The notes: generated from the letters alone by a model not told the origin. Shown: positions 8,480-17,878, counted from the first letter of the stretch. The stretch: DNA of 64,000 nt from Shinella zoogloeoides (GCF_020883495.1 NZ_CP086610.1:725501-789500), one strand, 5' to 3'. Program-made: numbers and translations.

Positions 8480-10252
8480 TTAGCCCAATACTGCCCGCGC
8501 GGCCTCAAGGCTCGCTGCACCGCTGATGACACGCTCGCGCAATGCCGCCGTTTCGCCGATCACGTTCTCCGCCGCGAAGCGGCAGAGCGCGGCGCGCTCG
8601 GCGTTGCGGCCGTCGCCGCCGTCGGCAAGCGCGCCCTTGGCGAGATAGGCGCCCGTCAGCACGAGGCCGAAAAGGCGCTGGTAGGGCGTCGCGCCGGCGA
8701 GCGCCTCAGCCTGCTTTCCTTCGGCAAGCGTCGCCAGTAGCCATTCGGTGGCCGTTTCGAGGTCGGCGATGCTGGCGTCCAGCCGGTCGCCGGTCTCGCC
8801 GAGGGCAGGGGCGTTGGCGGCCCGCGCCCTGGCGGCGATGTCGCGCAGCTCGGCGATGAAGCCGCGGATGTGGTTGCCGTCGGAGAGCGGTAGCTTGCGC
8901 GTCACGAGGTCGATGGCCTGGATGCCGTTGGTGCCCTCATAGATCGGCGCGATGCGGGCGTCGCGATAGAGCCGCGCCGCGCCCGTCTCCTCGATGAAGC
9001 CCATGCCGCCATGCACCTGCACGCCGAGCGAGGCGACGTCGACGCCGGCATCGGTGGCGAAGCTCTTTGCGACGGGGGTGAGCAGGCTCGCGCGCTCGGC
9101 CCAGTGCCTGGCTTCCTCGCCATGCGACAGGTCGACGGCGTGGGCGCAGGCATAGGTGATGGCGCGCGCGCCCTGGGTCAGCACCTTCATGGTCAGCAGC
9201 ATGCGCGCGACGTCCGGGTGCTCGATGATCGGGCTCATGCCGGAGCCTTGCCAGCCGGGCGCCTTGCCCTGCGTGCGCTCCCTTGCATAGGCGATGGCCT
9301 TCTGCGTGGCGGCCTCGGCAATGGCGACGCCCTGCATGCCGACGGCGAGGCGGGCATTGTTCATCATGGTGAACATGCAGGCAAGGCCGCGATTCTCCTC
9401 GCCGATCAGCCAGCCGATGGCGCCCGGCTCGTCGCCGAAGCGGCCGTCGCCGTAGATCATGGTGCAGGTCGGCGAACCGTGGATGCCGAGCTTGTGCTCG
9501 ATGGAATGGCAATGGGCGTCGTTGCGTGCGCCGAGCGAACCGTCTTCATTCACGAGGAACTTCGGCACGAGGAAGAGCGAGATGCCGCGCGTGCCGGCCG
9601 GCGCATCCGGCAGGCGCGCGAGGACGAGATGAACGATATTGTCGGTGAAATCGTGCTCGCCATAGGTGATGAAGATCTTCTGGCCGAAGATGCGGTAGGT
9701 GCCGTCGCCGCGCCGCTCGGCGCGGGTCTTCATCACGCCGAGATCGGAGCCGGCATGGGGTTCGGTGAGGTTCATCGACCCCATCCATTCGCCCGAAACC
9801 ATCTTCGGCAGATAGGTGTTCTTGAGGTGATCGGAACCGTGCGTCGTCAGGGCCTCGATGGCGCCGATGGTCAGCGTCGGGCCGATGGCGAAGGCCATGG
9901 AGCCGCTGTTCCACATTTCCAGCGCGGCGACATGCAGCATGTGCGGAAGCCCCTGTCCGCCGAAATCGGGCGAGGCCGTCAGCGAGTTCCAGCCGCCTTC
10001 CGCCCAGGCCTTGTAGAGCGCCGGCCAGCCATCGGGCATCTTCACCGCGCCGTCGACGAGGCGCGCGCCCTGTGTATCGCCGATCGCACCGAGCGGGGCG
10101 ACCTCCTCGCTGGCGAAACGGCCGGCTTCGGAGAGGATGGCGTCGACAAGGTCGTCCGTCAGGTCGCCGAGATGGCCGCCTTCCAGTGCGGGACCAAGCC
10201 CCGCCACGTGCTTCAGCGTGAACGCAATCTCTTCGACCGGCGCCTTGTACAT
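8480..10252 (-). CDS. Acyl-CoA dehydrogenase, long form with C-terminal extension
   Basis: A 590-residue FAD enzyme that introduces the alpha-beta double bond into acyl-CoA. It has the N-terminal helical domain, the middle beta domain with MNLTEPHAGSDLG, and the C-terminal helical domain with YEGTNGIQAIDL, where the Glu is the catalytic base. A further C-terminal segment of about 120 residues marks the AidB-like/long subfamily found in proteobacteria. The ATG at 10252 has AGGAGG five bases upstream, which decides it over the ATG at 10267. It is the first gene of a two-gene unit with the enoyl-CoA hydratase/isomerase. A MerR-type operator-like sequence lies about 60 bases upstream. Confidence 0.9.
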   Translation of the reverse strand: MYKAPVEEIAFTLKHVAGLGPALEGGHLGDLTDDLVDAILSEAGRFASEEVAPLGAIGDTQGARLVDGAVKMPDGWPALYKAWAEGGWNSLTASPDFGGQGLPHMLHVAALEMWNSGSMAFAIGPTLTIGAIEALTTHGSDHLKNTYLPKMVSGEWMGSMNLTEPHAGSDLGVMKTRAERRGDGTYRIFGQKIFITYGEHDFTDNIVHLVLARLPDAPAGTRGISLFLVPKFLVNEDGSLGARNDAHCHSIEHKLGIHGSPTCTMIYGDGRFGDEPGAIGWLIGEENRGLACMFTMMNNARLAVGMQGVAIAEAATQKAIAYARERTQGKAPGWQGSGMSPIIEHPDVARMLLTMKVLTQGARAITYACAHAVDLSHGEEARHWAERASLLTPVAKSFATDAGVDVASLGVQVHGGMGFIEETGAARLYRDARIAPIYEGTNGIQAIDLVTRKLPLSDGNHIRGFIAELRDIAARARAANAPALGETGDRLDASIADLETATEWLLATLAEGKQAEALAGATPYQRLFGLVLTGAYLAKGALADGGDGRNAERAALCRFAAENVIGETAALRERVISGAASLEAARAVLG

Positions 10253-10312
10253 GTCATCCTCCTCCATCGCGCTGCGGGGGAGCGCAGCTTGTTGGCGGAC
10301 AGATTATTGATT

Positions 10313-10328
10313 TTTACGTAAACGTCAA
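10313..10328 (-). promoter_or_regulatory. Candidate operator upstream of acyl-CoA dehydrogenase
   Basis: The minus strand reads TTGACGTTTACGTAAA, containing the perfect palindrome TTTACGTAAA (10313-10322) and a -35-like TTGACG. The position, 60-75 bases before the start codon, fits a promoter. It recalls operators of MerR-family regulators of branched-chain acyl-CoA degradation (LiuR type), from memory; no such regulator is encoded in the window. Confidence 0.4.
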
Positions 10329-10464
10329 TGTTTGGGCGCGCGTATCCGCAAGGAAACCGGCCGGCCCGTTTCGGGAGATGATCGCTTGTCGATGGAAACG
10401 CCGCTTCAAATCCCTTCTCCCAGTGAGGAGAGGGGAAGAGGCGGCGATTTCATGCCATGGCGGC

Positions 10465-12384
10465 TCAGCCCGCCGCGCCCACGTCGACAGCCTTCTGGCC
10501 GAGCGCCTGGAAGACGGTGGAGACGATGCCGGCGCGGTCGAGGCCGGCCTTGGCGTACATGGCCTCGGGCTTGGCCTGCTCCATCCATTCGTCCGGCAGC
10601 ACCATGGGGCGCACCTTCAGGCCGCTGTCGAGCAGGCCTTCCAGCGCCAGGAACTGCAGCACATGGCTGGCGAAGCCGCCGACCGCGCCTTCCTCGACGG
10701 TGATGAGGACGTCGTGGTTGCGGGCAAGCTGGCGGATGAGGTCGTGGTCGAGCGGCTTGGCGAAACGCGCATCGGCGACCGTGGTCGAGAGGCCGGCGGC
10801 ATCGAGGTCTTCGGCAGCCAGCAGACAGTCGGCAAGGCGGGTGCCGAAGGAAAGGAGGGCGACCTTGCTGCCTTCCTTGACCACGCGGCCCTTGCCGATC
10901 TCAAGGATTTCGCCGCGGGCCGGCAGGTCCACGCCGACGCCTTCGCCGCGCGGATAGCGGAAGGAAATCGGGCCGGCATCATAGGCGGCGGCGGTGCGCA
11001 CCATATGCTTCAGCTCCGCCTCGTCGGCGGCGGCCATCACCACAAAGCCGGGCAGGGTGGCGAGATAGGTCGTGTCGAAGGAGCCGGCATGGGTCGGCCC
11101 GTCCGCGCCGACGAAACCGGCGCGGTCGATGGGGAAGCGCACCGGCAGGCCCTGGATGGCGACGTCGTGCACCACCTGGTCGTAGCCGCGCTGCAGGAAG
11201 GTGGAGTAGAGCGCGCAGAACGGCTTGTAGCCCTCGGCGGCAAGGCCGGCGGCAAAGGTCACGGCATGCTGTTCGGCAATGCCGACATCGAAGGTGCGGT
11301 CCGGGTAGACGCTGGCCAGCTTGTCGAGGCCGGTGCCGGCGGGCATGGCGGCGGTGACGCCGACGATCTTCTCGTCGAAGCCCGCTTCCTGCACCAGCGC
11401 ATCGGCGAAGACGGAGGTATAGGCGGGCGCGTTCGGCTTGGCTTTCGCCTGCGCGCCGGTGATGACGTCGAACTTGTTGACGCCGTGATACTTGTCGGCC
11501 GCCGCTTCCGCCGGAGGATAGCCCTTGCCCTTCTGGGTGACGACATGGATCAGCACCGGACCCTTGGAATTGTCGCGCACATTGCGCAGCACGGGCAGAA
11601 GGTGCTCGAAGGAATGACCGTCGATGGGGCCGATATGGTAGAAGCCCATCTCCTCGAACAGCGTGCCGCCGGTGACGTAGCCGCGCGCATGTTCCACGGC
11701 GCGGGTGATCGCCCGGTCGACCTTCTTGCCGAGATAGGCCGTCAGCTTTTTGCCCAGTTCCCGGAAGCCCATATAGGTGCGGCCCGAGGCGAGGCGCGCG
11801 AGATAGGCGCTCATCGCGCCCGTCGGCGGGGCGATGGACATGTCGTTGTCGTTGAGGATGACGATGAGGCGCGCATCGAGCGCGCCGGCATTGTTCAGCG
11901 CCTCATAGGCCATGCCGGCCGACAGCGCGCCGTCGCCGATGACGGCGATGACGTTGCGGTGCTCGCCGGAAAGGTCGGCGGCGACCGCCATGCCGAGGCC
12001 GGCGGAAATCGAGGTCGAGGAATGGGCGGCGCCGAAGGGGTCGTATTCGCTTTCGGCCCGGCGGGTGAAGCCGGAAAGGCCGTCTTCCTGGCGCAGCGTG
12101 CGGATGCGGTCGCGCCGGCCGGTGAGAATCTTGTGCGGATAGCACTGGTGACCGACGTCGAAGATCAGCCGGTCCTTCGGCGTGTCGAAGACCTTGTGAA
12201 TGGCGATGGTCAACTCCACCACGCCGAGGCCCGCGCCGAGATGCCCGCCGGTGCGCGAGACGGCATCGACCATCTCGGCGCGCAGTTCCGCCGCCAGTTG
12301 CGGCAGGTCGCGGTCGTCCACGGCCTTCAGGTCCGCCGGAATGCGAACCGTGTCGAGCAGGGGGGTGGCGGGTGCTTGTGTCAC
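10465..12384 (-). CDS. dxs: 1-deoxy-D-xylulose-5-phosphate synthase
   Basis: A 639-residue thiamine-diphosphate enzyme that condenses pyruvate and glyceraldehyde 3-phosphate, the first step of the MEP isoprenoid pathway and a precursor route for thiamine and pyridoxal. Visible are [10 protein letters not shown] near the N-terminus, the ThDP/Mg motif GDGALSAG with NDNDMSI, and the pyrimidine domain with GIAEQHAV. I choose the GTG at 12384: GAGG lies seven bases upstream and the resulting [11 protein letters not shown] start fits the family, while the ATG at 12435 adds 17 unconserved residues. ispH, the last enzyme of the pathway, is at 46.8 kb. The 259 bases between this start and the DUF1801 gene hold a 9-bp inverted repeat GTCCTGCGG (12565/12609) and a CTAGAGC motif, otherwise nothing I recognise. 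Confidence 0.95.
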   Translation of the reverse strand: MTQAPATPLLDTVRIPADLKAVDDRDLPQLAAELRAEMVDAVSRTGGHLGAGLGVVELTIAIHKVFDTPKDRLIFDVGHQCYPHKILTGRRDRIRTLRQEDGLSGFTRRAESEYDPFGAAHSSTSISAGLGMAVAADLSGEHRNVIAVIGDGALSAGMAYEALNNAGALDARLIVILNDNDMSIAPPTGAMSAYLARLASGRTYMGFRELGKKLTAYLGKKVDRAITRAVEHARGYVTGGTLFEEMGFYHIGPIDGHSFEHLLPVLRNVRDNSKGPVLIHVVTQKGKGYPPAEAAADKYHGVNKFDVITGAQAKAKPNAPAYTSVFADALVQEAGFDEKIVGVTAAMPAGTGLDKLASVYPDRTFDVGIAEQHAVTFAAGLAAEGYKPFCALYSTFLQRGYDQVVHDVAIQGLPVRFPIDRAGFVGADGPTHAGSFDTTYLATLPGFVVMAAADEAELKHMVRTAAAYDAGPISFRYPRGEGVGVDLPARGEILEIGKGRVVKEGSKVALLSFGTRLADCLLAAEDLDAAGLSTTVADARFAKPLDHDLIRQLARNHDVLITVEEGAVGGFASHVLQFLALEGLLDSGLKVRPMVLPDEWMEQAKPEAMYAKAGLDRAGIVSTVFQALGQKAVDVGAAG

Positions 12385-12643
12385 TCTCGTGCCTCGTTGT
12401 CGCGCCCGCTGGCCATGGCTCCTTCGTGGAGGCACGGCCCGGGCATTCGGTCTCTATACCGCTAGCCTGTCACATGCAGAATGCGGCGCGCGATTTCAAC
12501 CGTTTCGACAAGTCTAGAGCGTATTTCGCCGGATTGATACCTCGCAAACCGACGCATGCACCGAGTCCTGCGGGGGAAATGGGGCATTTTGCGGACACGG
12601 TATCGTGACCGCAGGACGTGATTCCCGGTGCTGCCGGGCGGCT

Positions 12644-13048
12644 CTACGCCTTCTTCTTGGCGCGGGAGGACTGGTTGAGCGCGACGGCGGCGCGGATCAG
12701 CGCCTTCAGCGCATCCTCCCTGATGGCCTCGCCCTCGCGAAAATCGATGGCCCGGCGCGTATTGCCCTCAAGGCTGGAATTGAAGAGGCCGGTCGGATCC
12801 TCCAGCGACGCGCCCTTGGCGAAGGTCATCTTCACGACGGCCTTGTAGGTCTCGCCGGTGCAGAGGATGCCGTCATGCTCCCAGACGGGAACGCCGCGCC
12901 ATTTCCACGCCTCGACGACATCGGGATCGGCCTGCCTGATCAGCGCCCGCAGGCGCGCGAGCGTCTCGCCGCGCCAGTCGGCAAGCTCGGCGATCCGGCC
13001 GTCGATCAGGGTGGAAGGGGATTGCGTGTCGCTTTGCATTCCAGCCAT
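12644..13048 (-). CDS. DUF1801 domain protein (second of two)
   Basis: A 134-residue protein of the DUF1801/YdhG-like fold: LIDGRIAELADWRGETLARLR at the N-terminus, then VVEAWKWRGVPVWEHDGILC and TYKAVVKMTFAKGA, the signature strands of the family, and a Lys-rich end (SRAKKKA). DUF1801 proteins have no established activity. It is the last gene of a five-gene unit led by an ArsR regulator, 15 bases after another DUF1801 gene; the two are divergent paralogues rather than recent copies. Confidence 0.8.
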   Translation of the reverse strand: MAGMQSDTQSPSTLIDGRIAELADWRGETLARLRALIRQADPDVVEAWKWRGVPVWEHDGILCTGETYKAVVKMTFAKGASLEDPTGLFNSSLEGNTRRAIDFREGEAIREDALKALIRAAVALNQSSRAKKKA

Positions 13049-13063
13049 GGCCGTCTCCGTTCG

Positions 13064-13486
13064 TTACATGCGCTCGCCGGGAAGCCCGCTTGCCTGCCGG
13101 ATCCAGTCCGCAAGCAGGGCCTCGTCCAGTTCATCGCCTTCGTTGATATGGAAATAGCGGGTTTCCGGCGTCCTGGAGGCGACCGGCGGCACGGGATCGA
13201 GCGAGGTGCCGCGAAAGAAGGTCAGCTTTATGTATTTCGCAAAGCAATGGTAGCTGAGAAACCACCCGTCGCCCTCCATACCATAGAACGGCGAGTTCCA
13301 CTTCACCGCCTTGCAGACGCCGGGCACCGTCTTTTCGACCAGCGCATCCAGCCGACGTCCGATATCGCTCTTCCAGCCCGGCATCGCCGCGATATAGGCC
13401 TTGACCGGGCCGTCGCCGTATTCCTTGGCGATCTGCGGATTGCCGCCTGAAAGCAGGACGGGCTTGCCGGTCTTCTCGCCGCCCAT
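13064..13486 (-). CDS. DUF1801 domain protein (first of two)
   Basis: A 140-residue DUF1801 protein: YIAAMPGWKSDIGRRLD, then VKWNSPFYGMEGDGWFLSYH and YIKLTFFRGTSLDPVPP, the typical strands. Unlike its neighbour it keeps the longer YHCFAKYIK variant. It starts 9 bases after the small membrane protein stop and is followed by the second DUF1801 gene, so all are likely on one transcript from the ArsR promoter. DUF1801 and SRPBCC genes often co-occur in such operons; the molecular role is unknown. Confidence 0.8.
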   Translation of the reverse strand: MGGEKTGKPVLLSGGNPQIAKEYGDGPVKAYIAAMPGWKSDIGRRLDALVEKTVPGVCKAVKWNSPFYGMEGDGWFLSYHCFAKYIKLTFFRGTSLDPVPPVASRTPETRYFHINEGDELDEALLADWIRQASGLPGERM

Positions 13487-13495
13487 CGCGCCCTC

Positions 13496-13702
13496 CTAGC
13501 CGTGCCGCAGCCGCGCGGCATAGGGCAGCGCGAAGAGGTAAAGTCCGCTTGCGAGAAGCAGGATGAGTGGGAAGAGGGCAAGGAGGCCGACCCAGACGGG
13601 CGGCTGCCCCTCGGTCATCGCCGCGATATTGACGAGCACGGCGAGCGTGAAGAGGATCGAAAGCCAGCGGTGAAGCTGGCGGATTTTCAGGGTCCAGTTC
13701 AT
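13496..13702 (-). CDS. Small two-helix membrane protein
   Basis: A 68-residue protein, MNWTLKIRQLHRW then two hydrophobic segments (about 14-30 and 37-59) and a basic end (AARLRHG). Its start overlaps the SRPBCC stop by 4 bases (ATGA), a strong sign that it is a real gene. The N-terminal RQLHRW with a following helix recalls small PepSY/heme-anchor-like pieces, but I do not recognise a family. Predicted location is the inner membrane with the ends in the cytoplasm. Confidence 0.65.
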   Translation of the reverse strand: MNWTLKIRQLHRWLSILFTLAVLVNIAAMTEGQPPVWVGLLALFPLILLLASGLYLFALPYAARLRHG

Positions 13703-14133
13703 TGCGGTCCTCCCTGTTCCAGCCCCGCCAGCACCCGCTCGAGATTCGTGAAGTGCTGTTCCCAGCCATAGCGCGCGCCGCCGAAGGCCTGCTTCTGCTC
13801 TGGCCGGAAGCCGGTCTGCTCCATGCGCAGCAGCGTGCCGGCAGCCGTCGGCGTCAGCGTGAAGCTGACCACGCTCCTCAGATCGAAAGCTGGGTCGGCA
13901 TGGGCGTGATTCCAGGTGTAGGTTAGGGTTTTCCCAGGTTCGACCGTCAGCACGTCGCATTCGACGCTGCCCCAGTCTCCGCTCAGCGTGAACCTGTGGC
14001 CGACGACCGGTGAAAAATCGTTGCGCATCAGCCATTCGGCGATCAGGTGCGGCTGCGTCAGCGCGCGCCATAGCTTTTCCGGCGGATGCGCGATCTCGCG
14101 CTCGACGACGACCGAGCGTATCTCCGTGTTCAT
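13699..14133 (-). CDS. SRPBCC (AHSA1-type) domain protein
   Basis: A 144-residue START/Bet v1-like fold protein: EREIAHPPEKLWRALTQPHLIAEW at the N-terminus, FSLSGDW-like strand, TYTWNHA, then the C-terminal helix with GWEQHFTNLERVLAG. Members bind small hydrophobic ligands or act as chaperone cofactors; ligand unknown. ArsR-plus-SRPBCC pairs are widespread, where the regulator gene comes first, as here: this start overlaps the ArsR stop by 4 bases. The two genes are likely co-regulated by the upstream operator. Confidence 0.85.
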   Translation of the reverse strand: MNTEIRSVVVEREIAHPPEKLWRALTQPHLIAEWLMRNDFSPVVGHRFTLSGDWGSVECDVLTVEPGKTLTYTWNHAHADPAFDLRSVVSFTLTPTAAGTLLRMEQTGFRPEQKQAFGGARYGWEQHFTNLERVLAGLEQGGPQ

Positions 14134-14453
14134 TGATCCATTCTCCTGAGCAGATTTTCGAGATCGTCGAACCGCGCCTCCCAGAATCGGGCCATCTGGC
14201 TGGTCCAGTCGACCAGCGGCGCAAGCGCGCCGAGCTGCGCGCTGTAATGGGTCTGCCGCCCCTCGTGGCGGTCGCGCACGAGGCCGGCCTGCTTGAGAAA
14301 GCCGAGATGCTTGGAGACGACCGGCTGCGAAACGCCCGCCTGCGCCGTCAGCGCCCCCACGGTCTTCTCACCCTCGCGGCACAGCCGCTCGAAAAGCGCC
14401 CGCCGTGTCGGGTCGGCCAATGTGCGGAAGAGGATGTCGTGCGGCTCGGTCAA
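14130..14453 (-). CDS. ArsR family transcriptional regulator
   Basis: A 107-residue winged-helix regulator: RTLADPTRRALFERL, then the recognition helix GVSQPVVSKHLGFLKQAGLV and the wing RDRHEGRQTHYS. No metal-binding cysteines are present, so it belongs to the non-metal ArsR group that travels with SRPBCC genes. The start is a TTG at 14453; GAGG eight bases upstream supports it, and there is no in-frame ATG before it. The promoter just upstream contains an inverted repeat, so autoregulation is likely. It leads a five-gene operon. Confidence 0.85.
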   Translation of the reverse strand: MTEPHDILFRTLADPTRRALFERLCREGEKTVGALTAQAGVSQPVVSKHLGFLKQAGLVRDRHEGRQTHYSAQLGALAPLVDWTSQMARFWEARFDDLENLLRRMDQ

Positions 14454-14481
14454 AATCCATACCTCGATAGCTATGGATTTT

Positions 14482-14511
14482 TATATAGCTGAATGGCTAT
14501 GAGTGAGTCAA
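14482..14511 (-). promoter_or_regulatory. arsR operon promoter with ATAGC-N6-GCTAT operator
   Basis: On the minus strand TTGACT (14506-14511) and TATATA (14482-14487) are 18 bases apart. The spacer holds the inverted repeat ATAGC-N6-GCTAT (14485-14500), exactly where an ArsR repressor would block polymerase. A second palindrome ATAGCTAT lies at 14467-14474, downstream of the -10. No gene lies between 14454 and 14656 apart from this site. Confidence 0.55.
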
Positions 14512-14656
14512 TGGCGGATTTCTCTGGAAATACGCAAACCTCTCCGCTGCCTTGCAAGGGGCAAGCCTGAGCATGAGGGTCTGCGGGGAATGGCTCCCGC
14601 ATGAGCGGTAGGCCCGCCACCCATGCGGTCAAAACATATGCTTTGGAAGCTATGAA

Positions 14657-15580
14657 TCATCCCGCCGGCAGCGGCACGAACTCTTCCTCGTCGCCCGGCA
14701 CGATATCGAAGCGGCCGGTGCGCCACTCTTCCTTGGCCTGCTCGATCCGTTCCTTGGAAGAGGAGACGAAATTCCACCAGATGTACCGCTTGGAGCCGAG
14801 CGCCGCGCCACCGAAGAGCATGATGTGACAGCCCTCCGGCCCCGCCTTGAGGGTGATAGGGTCGCCTGCGCGGAAGACGAGCAGCCGGTCGGCCGCAAAG
14901 ACGTCGCCCGCCACATCCAGCGTGCCGGAAAGCACATAGACCGCGCGCTCCTCCCAGTCCGCCGCCAGCGGCGCGGTAGCGCCGGGGGCAAGCATCAGGT
15001 CGGTATAGAGCGTATCGGTCGGCACGCTGACGGGCGAGGCATGGCCTTCATACTTGCCGATGATCGTGCGCCCGGTAATGCCGTCGGCGGAGAAGGCGGG
15101 AAGCTCGGCCGCCGTCGTATGGGAGAAGACCGGGGCCGATTCCTCCAGATGGTCGGGCAAAGCCAGCCAGGTCTGGAGGCCGGAGATCGATTGCGGCTTG
15201 CCGCGCAGGTTCTCCGGCGAGCGCTCGGAATGCACGATGCCGCGCCCGGCCGTCATCAGGTTCACGTCGCCGGGGGCGATGACCATCTCGGTGCCGAGGC
15301 TGTCGCGATGCTTGATCTCCCCGTCGAAGAGATAGGTGACGGTGGAAAGCCCGATATGCGGATGCGGCTTGACGTCGATCGCCTCGCCCGCGCGCAGCAG
15401 CGCCGGCCCCATCCGGTCGAAGAAGATGAACGGCCCGACCAGCCGGCGCTTGGCCGTCGGCAACGCCCGCCGCACCTCCAGCCCGCCGATATCGCTGGTG
15501 CGCGGAATGATCAGGTTCTCCAGCGCATCGCACGCCGCCGCATCCCCGGCCTCGGGGTCCTGTCCCGGAAAGAAGCTCAT
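14657..15580 (-). CDS. Pirin family protein
   Basis: A 307-residue bicupin. The N-terminal cupin has the metal ligands of pirins: HPHIGLSTVTYLF and, about 45 residues on, GIVHSERS (His and Glu). The C-terminal cupin domain starts near residue 180. Bacterial pirins can act as quercetin dioxygenases or bind metabolic enzymes; the role here is unknown. AGGAGGG precedes the ATG. The gene ends 200 bases from the ArsR start and is transcribed in the same direction as xseB but with a 98-base gap, so it probably has its own promoter. Confidence 0.87.
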   Translation of the reverse strand: MSFFPGQDPEAGDAAACDALENLIIPRTSDIGGLEVRRALPTAKRRLVGPFIFFDRMGPALLRAGEAIDVKPHPHIGLSTVTYLFDGEIKHRDSLGTEMVIAPGDVNLMTAGRGIVHSERSPENLRGKPQSISGLQTWLALPDHLEESAPVFSHTTAAELPAFSADGITGRTIIGKYEGHASPVSVPTDTLYTDLMLAPGATAPLAADWEERAVYVLSGTLDVAGDVFAADRLLVFRAGDPITLKAGPEGCHIMLFGGAALGSKRYIWWNFVSSSKERIEQAKEEWRTGRFDIVPGDEEEFVPLPAG

Positions 15581-15678
15581 TGCGCCCTCCTGTCGTTGGT
15601 TCGTGCCCGCATGCTAGCGGGCAGGGAGGGGCGTGGATAGGGTCGCGGCTGTTGACGGTGTGATCACCGTCGCGGGGC

Positions 15679-15927
15679 TTACGCCCCGTCGAGCGGCTCG
15701 GTGCCCTGCGGCTTGCCGGCGCGGTCGAGGCGGATTTTCTCGATGCGGTTCTCGGCGGCCGAAAGCAGCGTCTCGCAATGCTTCTTCAGCGCCTCGCCGC
15801 GCTCGTAGATCTCGATGGAGCGGTCGAGCGGTACATCGCCGCGTTCGAGGGCGGCGACGATCTTTTCGAGTTCTTCGACGGCCTGTTCGAAGGAGAGGGC
15901 GGAAACGTCGGGGGCGGTAGCGGTCAT
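15679..15927 (-). CDS. xseB: Exodeoxyribonuclease VII small subunit
   Basis: An 82-residue protein with the family pattern [24 protein letters not shown] and [13 protein letters not shown], two helices that coat the large subunit XseA of the single-strand DNA exonuclease. Length is normal for XseB. Its ATG follows the histone-deacetylase-like gene stop by 2 bases, with AGAGG as ribosome site inside the upstream gene end. The HDAC-xseB pairing next to dxs is a recurring order in Rhizobiales; here pirin and ArsR genes lie between xseB and dxs. Confidence 0.92.
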   Translation of the reverse strand: MTATAPDVSALSFEQAVEELEKIVAALERGDVPLDRSIEIYERGEALKKHCETLLSAAENRIEKIRLDRAGKPQGTEPLDGA

Positions 15928-15929
15928 GG

Positions 15930-16856
15930 TCAGCCTCTCATCAGGCGGTAGATATGGGTGGCGGCGGATTCGGCAAGGCCTTGCAGGTCGTAGCCGCCTT
16001 CCAGCAGGCTGACCACCCGGTTGTTCGCCGATTTTTCGGAAAGCTCCATCAGCCGGCCCGTTGCCCAGTCGAAATCGTCGGCGACGAGGTTGATCTGGGC
16101 GAGCGGATCGCGGTGATGTGCGTCGAAGCCGGCGGAGATGATGATGACGTCGGGCCGGAAATCGGCGACGCGCGGCAGCACGCGCGATTTGAAGGCCTCG
16201 CGAAAATGGTCGCTGCCGTCATTGGCCGAAAGCGGCGCGTTGACGATGTTGCCCGCGCCCGTCTCGTCCTTGGCGCCGGTGCCGGGATAGAGCGGCATCT
16301 GGTGCGTCGAACAGAACAGCACGGAGGGGTCGTCGAAGAAGATATCCTGCGTGCCGTTGCCATGATGCACGTCCCAGTCGACGATGGCGACCCGTTCCGC
16401 GCCATAGGCCTTCTGCGCATGGCGGGCGGCGATGGCGGCGTTGTTGAAGAAGCAGAAGCCCATCGCCTTCTCGCGCTCGGCATGGTGGCCGGGCGGGCGG
16501 GCGGCGACGAAGGCATTGTCGGCCTTGCCGGAAAAGACGGCATCGACCGCCGCGATGGCGCCGCCGATGCCGGTCAACGCCGCCTGAAAGCTGGCGGGGC
16601 TGGCATAGGTGTCGGCCTCGACCTGGTTGATGCCTTCCTCGGGCATTGCCGACATCACGGCGCGCAGATGGCTTTCCGGATGGGCAAGCAGCACGAAATC
16701 CTCGTTGGCCTGCGGGGCCTTCTCGCGCACCAGCGGCAAGAAGCGCTCATGCTCCAGCGCAAGGTTCAGCGCCCGGATGCGGTCGGAACGCTCCGGGTGG
16801 CCCTCGGGTGTGTGGTGCTCGAGGAAGATCGGGTTCTCGAAGAGAAACGTCGTCAT
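15930..16856 (-). CDS. Histone deacetylase family protein (class II, acetoin utilisation/APAH-like)
   Basis: A 308-residue arginase/deacetylase-fold protein. Motifs are [20 protein letters not shown], the zinc-binding WDVHHGNGT, and [11 protein letters not shown]. These give the Asp/His/Asp zinc site and the paired catalytic histidines, so the enzyme should be active as an amidohydrolase. Bacterial members deacetylate polyamines, acetoin-related substrates or protein lysines; the substrate here is not clear. It is directly upstream of, and probably co-transcribed with, xseB. Confidence 0.9.
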   Translation of the reverse strand: MTTFLFENPIFLEHHTPEGHPERSDRIRALNLALEHERFLPLVREKAPQANEDFVLLAHPESHLRAVMSAMPEEGINQVEADTYASPASFQAALTGIGGAIAAVDAVFSGKADNAFVAARPPGHHAEREKAMGFCFFNNAAIAARHAQKAYGAERVAIVDWDVHHGNGTQDIFFDDPSVLFCSTHQMPLYPGTGAKDETGAGNIVNAPLSANDGSDHFREAFKSRVLPRVADFRPDVIIISAGFDAHHRDPLAQINLVADDFDWATGRLMELSEKSANNRVVSLLEGGYDLQGLAESAATHIYRLMRG

Positions 16857-16925
16857 GGTCGGAAGCTACCCATTGCGGTTGGCGAGGTCCACGGGAAATG
16901 GGCCACCGTCCACCCTTTTCAACCG

Positions 16926-17876
16926 TCAGGGCGCAAGGAGAAGCTTTCCGTTCCGCGCCGGATCATCTTGCCGGGCGAGAGCTGCGGGCAGGTCGGAGAG
17001 GGCGAAGATGCTGTCGACATTCGAGCCGAGAACGCCGTTGCGAATGCCGTCAAAGCTGCGCGCGAAGGCAGCCTCGATGGCAGCGCGTGGGGCCGAATGC
17101 ACCCAGTTGCGCAGCCAGAGGAAGGAGAAGGCGACCTCTTGCCTGCGCGCCGTCACCAGTGCGGGATCGAGCTGCGCGCCGGAAAGCGCGCCATACTGGA
17201 TGAAGGCCCCGCCGGCGCGGATCTGCCGGAACAGCGCATTGCCCGGCTCGCCGCCCACCGCATCGAGCACGCCATCGAGCGGCGCTGCCGGCTGGACGGC
17301 GATCTCGCCGGCAAAGGTTTCGCCAAGCCGCGCTGCCGTCGCGGCGCTGCGCACCAGCGCGACGGGGCGGAAGCCTGCCTCCGTCAGCAGCGCCAGCAGC
17401 ATCCGCCCGATGGCGGAGGCCGCGGCGGTGACGCCGATCCGCTGGCCGCCCGCCTTGCCGAAATGCACCTCGACGGCATCGATCAGCCGGAAGGCCGTCA
17501 GCGGGTTCACATAGGCCATGGCGGCATCGTCGTCGGAAAGGTCGTCCGGCGCGGAAAAACACCATTCGGCGGGGCGGACGAGATAGTCCTGCCAGAGGCC
17601 GCTTGCGCCGATAGGCAGCACGCGCCGGCCGACCGCAAGCCCGCTCACGCCCGCGCCGAGGCGCGCGATTTCCCCGACGCCCTCGAAGCCGGGCACGAAG
17701 GGCAGGGCGGTGCGGCTGCGATAGGCCCCGGTGACGGGAATGAGGTCGGAAGGATTGATCGCGGCGCGGCGGATGCGGATTTCCACCTCGCCCGGGCCGG
17801 GGGCCGCGCGCTCCGCCTCTTCGAGGCCGATCACTTGCCGGGGATCGCCGAACGCTCTAACAACGGCACGAAGCAT
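16926..17876 (-). CDS. MDR superfamily reductase (ETR/MECR-like, zinc-free)
   Basis: A 316-residue medium-chain dehydrogenase/reductase. The GroES-like half has INPSDLIPVTGAYR and FVPGFEGVGEIARLG; the cofactor half has a GVTAAASAIGRMLL nucleotide-binding turn. Catalytic-zinc cysteines of alcohol dehydrogenases are absent, and INPSD with GFEGVGEV resembles 2-enoyl-thioester reductases (MECR/ETR) that use NADPH. A quinone-reductase role is the alternative. It is divergent from the thioesterase gene with only two bases between the proposed starts. Confidence 0.75.
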   Translation of the reverse strand: MLRAVVRAFGDPRQVIGLEEAERAAPGPGEVEIRIRRAAINPSDLIPVTGAYRSRTALPFVPGFEGVGEIARLGAGVSGLAVGRRVLPIGASGLWQDYLVRPAEWCFSAPDDLSDDDAAMAYVNPLTAFRLIDAVEVHFGKAGGQRIGVTAAASAIGRMLLALLTEAGFRPVALVRSAATAARLGETFAGEIAVQPAAPLDGVLDAVGGEPGNALFRQIRAGGAFIQYGALSGAQLDPALVTARRQEVAFSFLWLRNWVHSAPRAAIEAAFARSFDGIRNGVLGSNVDSIFALSDLPAALARQDDPARNGKLLLAP

Positions 17877-17878
17877 GA

